Source of the DNA: Eshraghiella sp045129695
Lineage (GTDB): Bacteria; Bacillota; Clostridia; Lachnospirales; Lachnospiraceae
NCBI GenBank assembly: GCA_045129695.1
Contig: JBGVJZ010000006.1
Span: 1-64,000 of the forward strand
Reading direction: 5' to 3'
DNA length: 64,000 bases
Part shown: positions 25,278-34,100 of the stretch, piece by piece
Position numbering within the stretch: position 1 is the first letter of the stretch
Layout: each line of letters begins with the position of its first letter
Notes under the pieces: generated by a model
The model's database searches: none
Seen by the model: the letters and a program-made list of their open reading frames with translations, nothing else
What the model was told of the DNA's origin: nothing
Position numbers and translations under genes: made by a program

Positions 25278-25853
25278 CTATATCTCCAGCTTAATCTGTG
25301 TCTCTTCTTCTGCTTCAATCTTGAAATCTGCTATTTTCTCCGGGCTTATTACAGGTAAATCCTCGACAGAGGTAAGTCCGAAGGATCTTAGGAATTCTTC
25401 AGTAGTTCCAAATAAAATCGGTCTTCCCGGTGCATCAAGTCTTCCCAGTTCCTGAATTAAACTGTATTCAAGAAGTTTGTTAACCGCATAGTCACATTTA
25501 ACGCCTCTAATCTGTTCTATTTCAAGACGTGTAACCGGCTGCTTATATGCAACAATAGAAAGAGTCTCAAGTGCTGCGTCCGAGAGCACATGTCTCTTTG
25601 GCTGGGACGCAACCTTAATTAACTGCTCATAATACTCCGCCTTGGTACACATCTGAAATGAGTCCTCCAGCTCAATAATCTTAATGCCTCTGTCCTCATT
25701 ATTATATCTGTCCATCATATTACGGACTAATTTTCTGGTAGTATTTACATCCTGTTCAATGGCAACCGCAAGTTTCGATGTCTCAACAGATTCACCCATT
25801 GTAAACAATACCGCCTCAATTACTGCTTCCATCCTGGAAAGTGTCATTTCCAT
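25278..25853 (-). CDS. scpB: Segregation and condensation protein B
   Basis: A 191-residue winged-helix kleisin partner: RMEAVIEAVLFTMGESV at the start, HVLSDAALETLSIVAYKQPV and IRGVKCDYAVNKLLEYSLI in the double winged-helix core. ScpB binds ScpA and the SMC ATPase to compact and segregate chromosomes. The gene overlaps scpA by 38 bp, and the start follows GGGGAGG. Confidence 0.95.
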   Translation of the reverse strand: MEMTLSRMEAVIEAVLFTMGESVETSKLAVAIEQDVNTTRKLVRNMMDRYNNEDRGIKIIELEDSFQMCTKAEYYEQLIKVASQPKRHVLSDAALETLSIVAYKQPVTRLEIEQIRGVKCDYAVNKLLEYSLIQELGRLDAPGRPILFGTTEEFLRSFGLTSVEDLPVISPEKIADFKIEAEEETQIKLEI

Positions 25854-26607
25854 TGACTGTTTCCTCCCCGATTGTGTTAATTAATATATCATCAGTTCTT
25901 TTTTCCTGAATTACTGTTATTTTTCCGCCCTTAATAAGCTCCAGCACAACAAGAAATGTAACAATAACCTCCATCTTGCTGTGACTTCTCTCAAGCAGAT
26001 TTCTGAAAGAGCATGTCCTATGGGTACTTATATAATCAGTCACATACTGTGCCTTTATCTCAAGATTAACATCCTCTTTCTCAATCTTACCGAATTTACT
26101 TCTGATTGGGTCAACCTTATCCTCACATCTCTTAAGGACTTCATTATATATTTCACGCAGCTTAATAAGGTCCACATCTGCCATAAGCTTCTCCAAATCA
26201 ACCGGTTCCTCATAGCATGCAACTTCTTCAGGCACTGTCGACACTTTATACATGGAAAGCTCTGCGTCCATCTGCCTGTCCTTAAGCTCATAGGACATAT
26301 ATTTATACATCTTATATTCAAGAAGCTTTTCAACCAGTTCCTGTCTTGGATCCTCTGCTTCCTCCTCTGCCTCTTCCTCTGTGGGAAGAAGCATTCTTGA
26401 TTTGATGTCAAGGAGCATTGCTGCCATCACAAGGAATTCGCTGACAACATTCAAATCCTCCTTCTCCATCTGTGCAACATAATCAAGATACTGGTCGGTT
26501 ATTAAAGCGATTGGAATATCATATATGTTTATTTTATTTTTATCTATTAAGTGCAAAAGTAGGTCAAGCGGACCCTCAAATGCCTCTAATTTCACTTCAA
26601 GCGGCAT
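25816..26607 (-). CDS. scpA: Segregation and condensation protein A
   Basis: A 263-residue kleisin. The N-terminal SMC-neck-binding part is EAFEGPLDLLLHLIDKNKIN and DLNVVSEFLVMAAMLLDIKS; a Glu-rich linker (about 77-90) leads to the C-terminal winged helix TFLVVLELIKGGKITVIQE. It bridges SMC heads together with ScpB from the overlapping next gene. SD AGAGG. Confidence 0.95.
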   Translation of the reverse strand: MPLEVKLEAFEGPLDLLLHLIDKNKINIYDIPIALITDQYLDYVAQMEKEDLNVVSEFLVMAAMLLDIKSRMLLPTEEEAEEEAEDPRQELVEKLLEYKMYKYMSYELKDRQMDAELSMYKVSTVPEEVACYEEPVDLEKLMADVDLIKLREIYNEVLKRCEDKVDPIRSKFGKIEKEDVNLEIKAQYVTDYISTHRTCSFRNLLERSHSKMEVIVTFLVVLELIKGGKITVIQEKRTDDILINTIGEETVNGNDTFQDGSSN

Positions 26608-26665
26608 AAATCAACCTCTTAATTTATTTATATTGTAAAAAACACTGTTTTTAATTGTACCCTTA

Positions 26666-27469
26666 TCAGCTGTTCTTTGCAAGAATTTTAATAATTACAA
26701 GCTCCGGTTTATTATTAATTCTTACAGGAATTGTATGTGCACCGAGACCACGGCTTACAATCATCCTTGAACTGCCGATTCTGTAGCAGCCTGCATCATA
26801 TTTGGGAAGGACTTCAAAATTGGTTCCCATAATTCCGCCCAATTTAGGAATTCTGATGGTTCCACCATGTAAATGCCCTGACACAACAAGGTCAGCCCCC
26901 CAGCCTGCATATTCTTCAAAATAATCAGGATTATGTGCCATTAAAATCTGAAAAACATCGGTATCGGCATTTCCAAGATGCTTATCCATAAGACCGCTTC
27001 CCATAACAGGAGGTATTTTTCTGTAAAAAACAGAATCAATTTCCACGCCGGATATTGCAATTTTATCGTTATTTTTCTCAATAAAAACGGTGTCATCCTC
27101 AAGAAAAACAACTCCTGCGTCAGCAAGTACATTCCTGTATTCCTGATAGAAATTACCATATTCCTCTTCATTTATTTTAAGATTATATTCATGGTTACCA
27201 AGAGCATAATAGACCTTATATCTGCGTGCAACAGCACTGATAAACTTAATAATTGTTAATACTTTATCACTTATTTTTCTGTTAATAATATCGCCTGCAA
27301 GAAGAATTGCATCCGGTTGCTCCTTCTTAATTACGTCAACAATCTCATGGAGGTTTATCCCATAATCATTGGAATGCAAATCACTGATTAAAAGAAATTT
27401 AAAACCATTGACATTATCTGTAATTTTTCCGGTTCTGATTAAATATTCTGTAATATCAAATTTTCTCAT
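26666..27469 (-). CDS. Metallophosphoesterase (YkuE-like)
   Basis: A 267-residue calcineurin-type phosphoesterase. Metal ligands are seen in LLISDLHSN, AILLAGDIINRK, YALGNHEYN, LMAHNPDYF and VSGHLHGG. There is no signal peptide or transmembrane helix at the N terminus, which differs from membrane-anchored YkuE proteins. The substrate is unknown. It lies 58 bp upstream of scpA in the same orientation and may be co-transcribed. SD AGGAG. Confidence 0.88.
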   Translation of the reverse strand: MRKFDITEYLIRTGKITDNVNGFKFLLISDLHSNDYGINLHEIVDVIKKEQPDAILLAGDIINRKISDKVLTIIKFISAVARRYKVYYALGNHEYNLKINEEEYGNFYQEYRNVLADAGVVFLEDDTVFIEKNNDKIAISGVEIDSVFYRKIPPVMGSGLMDKHLGNADTDVFQILMAHNPDYFEEYAGWGADLVVSGHLHGGTIRIPKLGGIMGTNFEVLPKYDAGCYRIGSSRMIVSRGLGAHTIPVRINNKPELVIIKILAKNS

Positions 27470-27546
27470 CTTACCAACTCCTTATCCGGTGATACTCACA
27501 AATTCACAGTACTTTTAATTGTAACAGAAAAACAAACTTTTTTCCA

Positions 27547-27575
27547 TTGATAAGATAAGTTTTTTTGAGTATAAT
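27547..27575 (+). promoter_or_regulatory. Promoter of the YihY-type gene
   Basis: TTGATA (27547-27552), a 17-bp spacer and a perfect TATAAT (27570-27575), 29 bp before the coding start. Confidence 0.75.
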
Positions 27576-27604
27576 TTAAATATCTGTTAAAAAGGAGCAT
27601 TTGC

Positions 27605-28462
27605 ATGAAAATTATAAATGAAATCATGATAATTTCCAAAAAAATGAAATCAGATAATCTCAGTGCCTTTGCTGCTGAAGCGACATTATTTATTATATTA
27701 AGTTTTGTCCCTTTTATTATGTTAATGCTGACACTTGTGCAATACACACCTTTAAGCGAAGGAATGTTGGTTAATTTTATTCAGAGTTTTGCTCCGGATA
27801 CTTTTAAAGAAGCATTAGAAGCTGTTATTAACCAGCTCTACGACAAAAACGGCTCAGGAATTATTATTTTTACGATTATATCTACTCTCTGGGCTGCCGG
27901 TAAGGGATTCGTCTCCCTGATTGATGGTCTTAATTCCGTATTTGACATTAAAGAACATCGTAACTGGCTTGTTATTAGATTACATGCCATATTATATACG
28001 ATTGTATTTATAGTTATAATTGTACTTTGCATTGTTATTTTTATCCTTGGCGGCAATCTGCTTAATATTTTGTATCGTTTTGTACCGGTAATTGCAGGAT
28101 TTATTGATAAATTTATACAACTGCGTGCACCTGTTGCCATGCTGGTGTTCACTATATTTTTCACTTTTCTGTATGTGGCAATTCCACACAGACATACCAG
28201 AATTTCCCGCCAGCTTCCGGGTGCTGTTTTTTCTGCCCTTGGCTGGACGGTTTTTTCATATGGTTTTTCCTTGTATGTGAAATTTTCGAGCCGCTTATCG
28301 CTTCTTTACGGAAGTCTTACTTCACTTACTTTTCTTATACTCTGGCTTTATGTGTGTATGCATATTTTCCTTATTGGTGCAGAGATTAATATGTATTTTG
28401 AACATAACAAAATAAACCGTCAGATAGATACCGCAACGCCCGTTAATCAGAATACACATTAA
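27605..28462 (+). CDS. YihY/BrkB family membrane protein
   Basis: A 285-residue protein with about six transmembrane helices; SDNLSAFAAEATLFIILSFV near the N terminus and FSALGWTVFSYGFSLYV and YGSLTSLTFLILWLY near the C terminus are the family signature. The earlier idea that this family is RNase BN has been withdrawn, and its role is unknown. SD AAAGGAG. Its 3' end overlaps the convergent SpoIID-like gene by 20 bp. Confidence 0.9.
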   Translation: MKIINEIMIISKKMKSDNLSAFAAEATLFIILSFVPFIMLMLTLVQYTPLSEGMLVNFIQSFAPDTFKEALEAVINQLYDKNGSGIIIFTIISTLWAAGKGFVSLIDGLNSVFDIKEHRNWLVIRLHAILYTIVFIVIIVLCIVIFILGGNLLNILYRFVPVIAGFIDKFIQLRAPVAMLVFTIFFTFLYVAIPHRHTRISRQLPGAVFSALGWTVFSYGFSLYVKFSSRLSLLYGSLTSLTFLILWLYVCMHIFLIGAEINMYFEHNKINRQIDTATPVNQNTH

Positions 28463-30782
28463 TCAAATCCGTTCCTTCATAATAGAATGACAGTATCTCA
28501 TCATATGTCATTCCGGCTTTTACCATATTAGAAACCCCATTCTGACTCACTCCGATTCCGTGTCCATAACCACCACCGGTTATCGTATACCCTGTTAAAA
28601 CCCCATTCTCCTTATATTCCTCAAAAATGCAGTATGCACTCGGAAGCATTTTGCGGATTACTGTTCCGCCTGTAAACAGATTAACCGGCTTACTTCCTGT
28701 ATCAATCAGATATCTTATACTCAGCTCATTGCTTATTTTTACCGTATTTTCTGTTCCATAGAAAATTATTTCCGTAATTCCACCTGCTGTATTTCTTTTT
28801 GTAACCTCAATTCTCTCAAGATTTCCAATTCCTCTTATCTCTTTGGAAATCCAGCTTCCGTTCTGCAATGTAAGTACTTTATCCGGATTAGCACAATATC
28901 TCGTAAAAATATTTGAATTAATACAATTTGTAAGTTCTTCTAACGACATTGTTACATTCCATCTGTAATAAGCATATCCATAGTCAAAATCCTTTGAATC
29001 AGAATTTTTAATATATTCTCTGAATGTGCTTTCCTGTGATAAATCCACATATTTTCCCTCTGAATCAATACTTTTTGTTACCAGAAACGGCATTCCTGCA
29101 GAATTGGAGTTCCATATTGAAATATCTGATGAAGTTCCGCAGGAGGTTGAATAATAATATGCACTAATTATATTTCCGTTATATGATATAACCTGACCAT
29201 AGGTCTCCCTTACCGCCTGTGTTGCATCTTCATGTCTCTGTGAATTATTATATACCTGAAAATTTGTACTGTCGTCCACATGAGCACCGTACATGCTATA
29301 AGAATTGTTAAGCAGCTGTCTGTAAGCATAGCTTCTGGCACACACTGCCTGAACCTTTAATGCCTCAACACCAAAGGATGCCGGCATTTCACTTGGTACA
29401 ACAGCATACAGATATTCCTCCAGAAGTACATCATTTACAATGGTCAGCCCTTCATCATATTCACTAATCTCAATAGTTCCGTTGTATGAAGGATTTCCAT
29501 ATCCCTTCTCAACAGACAACAGTGTTATCTGTCCTGTGGAATCCTTAGGACTAATAACTATTCTTCCATTTCCGAGGTATGAACAGCCCTTATAAATGTC
29601 TACTATCTGACCTGCCGCATAATCCTCCACAATATCACCATATTTTATTTGAAAATCCTTAGTTCCGGTAACTGACACTCTTTCATGAAATAAGGATGTA
29701 AATCCGGTACTCATAACCATTACTCTGATATTATCTGCATGAAGACTTCTGGAAATAATCGCCGCACATACCCTGCCCTCTGCAACCACAAAATCCGTCA
29801 GATTATATCCAACAAGAATATCACTGATACTCTGTTTTTCTATTACTCCGTAATTCTTATATACCATAAAATTCTCATCCAGAAGCAGCTCGCCATAGCC
29901 TTCTACCTCAACTCTATTCTCATCTATCAAAAGCACCTTGCCGTTAATGGCATCCTGTTTCAGCACCACACCTGAAACCTTACCCTGCCTGAGTTTAATA
30001 TCTCCTATACTCTTTTCAAAATCCATTTCCAGTTCATTTACACAGAAGGTTCTTTTAGCATTTCCGATATATGCAACCAGAAAATTTTTCTCACCCTTCT
30101 CAAGCCATACATTGTTGTACACAACCTCATCCGTTATTTTCATTGTAACGGCAATAATCTCGTCTCCTCTTACATATGCCTTAACCTCATTATCCATATA
30201 TCGGTCTAACATAAGCCCCTCAAAACCGAATTCACCTTTAGAAGTGTATGCTCTCCAGCTCGGTGCATTTTCAATATTAGCAGGTGTACCACACACCACG
30301 AAATTCATCGAATGAACGCCTTCCTCAGAACCGTACAATGCCATTAAGTACTCATATATTTCCATAAAATCTGCTTTTATAACCTCATCCTTATCGTGCT
30401 TCTTTGCCACATCAATTCCGGTTACCTCTAAAATCTCATCAGCGGATATATTTTTCTGTTTAAAATAATACTTAAAGTCCCCATAAGTCCATTCCTGTTG
30501 TGCAACCCTCTTTGTAGGTTTGTTATCTTTACGATCCAGGAGATTATTTGCATACAGATAATTCATATATTTTTCATACCATTCGGGCTCGTCTGATTCA
30601 AAATAATCCGAAGTAGCACTTATAATATTCTTATCCGCATCAAGAAGTGCCAGCATCTTGGATGCAAGTCCCTTTGAAAAGCAGTTTTTGTCAGTGCCAA
30701 CCTGAAAAAAGACAACAAGACCAATCCCTATTGCCGCTAAGGCCAGCACCATTCCTATTAACATCACTTTTTTATGTTTCAT
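28443..30782 (-). CDS. Large SpoIID/LytB-domain membrane protein
   Basis: A 779-residue protein with an N-terminal membrane anchor (about residues 7-27) and an outward C-terminal SpoIID/LytB domain (about 440-770). YAVVPSEMPASFGVEALKVQ contains the glutamate (about residue 465) equivalent to the SpoIID lytic transglycosylase catalytic residue. GGGYGHGIGVSQNGVSNM is the other family motif. SpoIID degrades peptidoglycan stripped of stem peptides; LytB-type proteins enhance amidases. The long 400-residue N-terminal part is not recognised and makes the protein over twice the usual SpoIID size, so it is probably not the engulfment protein itself. SD GGGTGAT. It sits just downstream of the 6S RNA gene. 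Confidence 0.88.
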   Translation of the reverse strand: MKHKKVMLIGMVLALAAIGIGLVVFFQVGTDKNCFSKGLASKMLALLDADKNIISATSDYFESDEPEWYEKYMNYLYANNLLDRKDNKPTKRVAQQEWTYGDFKYYFKQKNISADEILEVTGIDVAKKHDKDEVIKADFMEIYEYLMALYGSEEGVHSMNFVVCGTPANIENAPSWRAYTSKGEFGFEGLMLDRYMDNEVKAYVRGDEIIAVTMKITDEVVYNNVWLEKGEKNFLVAYIGNAKRTFCVNELEMDFEKSIGDIKLRQGKVSGVVLKQDAINGKVLLIDENRVEVEGYGELLLDENFMVYKNYGVIEKQSISDILVGYNLTDFVVAEGRVCAAIISRSLHADNIRVMVMSTGFTSLFHERVSVTGTKDFQIKYGDIVEDYAAGQIVDIYKGCSYLGNGRIVISPKDSTGQITLLSVEKGYGNPSYNGTIEISEYDEGLTIVNDVLLEEYLYAVVPSEMPASFGVEALKVQAVCARSYAYRQLLNNSYSMYGAHVDDSTNFQVYNNSQRHEDATQAVRETYGQVISYNGNIISAYYYSTSCGTSSDISIWNSNSAGMPFLVTKSIDSEGKYVDLSQESTFREYIKNSDSKDFDYGYAYYRWNVTMSLEELTNCINSNIFTRYCANPDKVLTLQNGSWISKEIRGIGNLERIEVTKRNTAGGITEIIFYGTENTVKISNELSIRYLIDTGSKPVNLFTGGTVIRKMLPSAYCIFEEYKENGVLTGYTITGGGYGHGIGVSQNGVSNMVKAGMTYDEILSFYYEGTDLINVYSD

Positions 30783-30813
30783 AATATCACCCGTACTAAT
30801 GTATTATTTGGGC

Positions 30814-30842
30814 AAAAAAAATAGACCTCCAAAATGAAGATC
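30814..30842 (-). terminator. Terminator of the 6S RNA gene
   Basis: On the minus strand a 7-bp stem (GATCTTC with GGAGGTC, including G-U pairs) with loop ATTTT is followed by TATTTTTTTT. Confidence 0.8.
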
Positions 30843-30849
30843 TTCAAAA

Positions 30850-31054
30850 ATTAAAGATGCCGCCCAAAATGCCGGTTCCTATTATTTTGACGCCTAGCTA
30901 TGCTAGGTGGGTAACCGCACATAAGCCGCTGTCTTCCACTGCTACGGAGGCCTGACATTAACTTATAAATATAGGAATCCCTTTAATTCAATGTAGGTTC
31001 AAAACATATAGGATTATCGCACATTCCAGGTGGCATATTCAGTTCGTTGAACTT
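30850..31054 (-). ncRNA. ssrS: 6S RNA
   Basis: A roughly 200-nt non-coding RNA with all hallmarks of 6S RNA, the promoter mimic that binds the sigma-A RNA polymerase. The 5' arm from 31036 pairs with the 3' arm ending at 30857 as a 16-bp closing stem with one mismatch and several G-U pairs. A central bubble, flanked by GGATTCCTAT and ATAGGAACC, follows. Inside are stem-loops such as CCTAGC-ATA-GCTAGG. The 3' arm has GGCGGCATC, like the E. coli 6S end. It has its own promoter and terminator. The mature ends are approximate. Its place before the SpoIID-like gene is probably incidental. Confidence 0.8.
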
Positions 31055-31060
31055 ATCTTG

Positions 31061-31089
31061 AGTATACTCTATTCTATGCAATTTTGCAA
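31061..31089 (-). promoter_or_regulatory. Sigma-A promoter of the 6S RNA gene
   Basis: On the minus strand TTGCAA (31084-31089), a 17-bp spacer and TATACT (31061-31066). Transcription would begin near 31054. Confidence 0.8.
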
Positions 31090-31127
31090 GAAAAATACAT
31101 TGGATAAATGCTAATAATTTTTACCAG

Positions 31128-31174
31128 ATAAAACAACAGGCAGAAATCTCATTTCAGAGAAGTTTCTGCCTGTT
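31128..31174 (-). terminator. Terminator of the FecR/LRR surface protein gene
   Basis: A 12-bp perfect stem (AACAGGCAGAAA with TTTCTGCCTGTT) surrounds a 16-base loop; on the minus strand it is followed by GTTTTATC. The stem at 31135-31174 lies 26 bp after the stop codon. Confidence 0.85.
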
Positions 31175-31199
31175 GCTATTACACATGATATTTCTTTTA

Positions 31200-34100
31200 T
31201 TAATATACAGTCATTGTGTCTGCATAGCCGATAATAGAATTTGCATAATCACTATACAACGATGAGGATTCTGATAAATCAATATTCAATGCGGACGAAC
31301 ATCCTGTAACATTTAATGTACTCAAGGTAGTTGCATTTCCTAACGGAATTGAAGTTAAATTAGTTGCGTACATGCACATGAATATTTTTACATTTGACAT
31401 GGCACTGGAATCAAATGCTGACAACTTGGTATTTGATATATCAATATAGGTCAGATTATCCGACATATCCACATCAACAGTTGTCAATTCTGTAAGTGCA
31501 CTTAAGTTCAATTCTGTTAAATTGCTATTATTTCGAACATCCAGGTAAGTAAGACTATTAAGTTCATCATATCCTGACATATCCAAGGTCCTTATTTTGG
31601 TACAACCATTCAGCTTAAGTGACTGTAATGCAGTACATCCTTCTAACACTACCCAAGCAAATTCAGTACATCCAGTTACATCAATATATGTCAATTTAGT
31701 ACATCCCGCCGCCTCAATAGATATCAACGACGTATAGTTTGCCATTGAAACCGTACTTATTTGTGTGCCATTTATAGCAACCTCCCAAAGGCCGGTACAA
31801 CCTGTTGTATTCAAAGTTGTAACACCTGAACATCCTGATAATATAAGATAATGAAGTGTTGATATATTACTTACATCCAAAGAAGTCACACCTGTACTAT
31901 TACTCAAATCAATCAATGACAGATTAGTAAGATATGTATAATCCAAATCGCCACTAAGTGCACTTCCGGAAGCAAGAAAATCTACCAATGCCATACAACC
32001 GCTCATATCTATATTCGTTATACCCGTTCCTCCAATATCCAATCTTGACAGATTAATTGCACCTGATACATCCAGTGATGTAATTCCGGTACAACCATTA
32101 ATATTTAATATTGTCAGATTAGGTAAACCTGATACATCCAATGATGTAATTCCTGTATTTCCGCTAATTGTTAATTCGTAAATGGATGTACATCCGCCTA
32201 ATGCACTATTAATATCTGTTATTGCAGTATTTGTAATTTTAAGTGATGAAAGCATTGTACTACCGGTGTTATTTGTAAAATCACATTCTTGAAGTGCTGT
32301 ACATCCCTCTGCATATACATAATTAAGATTAAAACAATCTGTTACAGTTAATGTCTTAAGTGCTGTAAGATTACTTACATTCAGGCTGTAAATCTCCGTA
32401 TCATGTAAATTGATGGTTTCTATAGCCGTTAATTCTCTGAAATCCAAATTACCATTTAATTCACTTCCGCCTGCAATAAAATTCTTCAGTGCAGTATTGG
32501 TCTGTAAATTGATTTCCAAAATCATAGTTCCGCTAATATTAAGGTCTGTTAATCCTGTACACTGGGTAACATCCAAATTATTCAGCATAGAACATCCGCT
32601 AAGATTAATTACACTCAGAACAGAACTCTTACTGAAAAACAGATTATTCATACAGTCGCAGCCGGATAAATCTATCGTCTCAAGTGCCATATTATTAGAG
32701 ATTGTAGCTGATGTCAAATTTGAACAATTGTTAATACTCAATGTCTTCAATACAGTATTGTCAGATATACTTATACTACTCAACGGTATATCTGCTCCAT
32801 TATCTGTAATTGTTATGCTTTCAAGTTTATCACTTGAGCTTATACTTAAATCAGCAAGTTTAGATGTATCACTTTCAATATATTCAAAGCTTGTCAAGGA
32901 ACCGCCGCCAACATATACCATCTGCAAGTTTTCAAAAATCTCATTCAGGCTGATATTCGTGATACCTGTTTGATATGCATTGAATTTTTCCAATGCCATT
33001 ACCGTTCCATCAGAAGGCCATGTTACAGAAGTAAGCATATCACAATAATCCAGTTTCAATGTTTTTAAAGTACCTGCAACAGGTGTGACATTAAGTGCTG
33101 TAATGTCTGTTGAAGATACATCAAGTGTCTCCAACTGTGTAAGATTTGTCAGATCAAGTGCTGTTATCGTTGTGTAACCCACATTAACTGTTGTTAACAA
33201 AGGATGAGCTGTCAAATCAATTTCACTAATTAATGTTGAGTTTACATTAATTTCTGTAAGTTTAGGACATCCGGTTACATCCAGACCGGTAAGTACCGAA
33301 CATCCGGATACATTAAGGCTGGTAAGTGCTGCACAATCAGATGCATTTACCATAGTAAGTGCATTAAATGTCTGGATATCCAACTCTGTTATTCCTGAAT
33401 TGCTTATATTTATGCTTTCCAGTTTTCCTGCAAATGCTGAAACATCCAGCCCGGTAAGGGCACTCATTCCGCTTACATCAACCGTCTTAACATTTGACAA
33501 TCCGGTAATATCAAGTGTAGCAAGAGAAGAACTGTTCGTCACACTAACACCTGTTATTGTGCTTCCTCCTGTTATAGTAAGACCGGTTCCTATGATTCCG
33601 GAAATGCTTACATTAGTTAAAGTCGTATTATTACTAAGATCCAGTTCCGTCATAGAAGATAACAGTTCAACACCTGTCAAATCTGTTACCCCCTCCGGTA
33701 CTACAAGTTTAGTTATAAGTGTCAATTCATCTGTATCCAGCATATCATCAGAGCAGCTGTCTATATCCCCGCCTGTCAGATATGCCAAAAGCTCTTCATC
33801 AGGGAAATTACTGCTGTTAAGAGCAATCAGATTCCTGCCACATGTGGAGCATGTTGTCACATCCTTATTCTCTGCTTTTGTATGACCGGTTGAATCAATC
33901 ACAGTTGTATATTCATATCCGCAATCGCAGGTATGGAGCAGTTCTCCATCTGTCTTACATGTTGCTGCTGTTATTGTGCTCTCATTCATTGTATGAATAT
34001 CACTTAACGTCTCTTGACACACAGAACATTTGGTGTGACATTCCCCGGTGCCTCCTGCCATCTCTATATGACCATCTGCCTCTATAGCTTCAGTATACAC

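Noticed and set aside
30850..31054. Considered SRP RNA or a riboswitch for the SpoIID-like gene
   Set aside because: The SRP GGAAGCA-type tetraloop and Alu part are absent, and a terminator with its own promoter separates it from the gene; the pairing fits 6S RNA.
32410..32973. Plus-strand ORF of 187 codons inside the LRR protein gene
   Set aside because: It is the antisense shadow of a low-complexity leucine-rich repeat region, with no SD or family resemblance.
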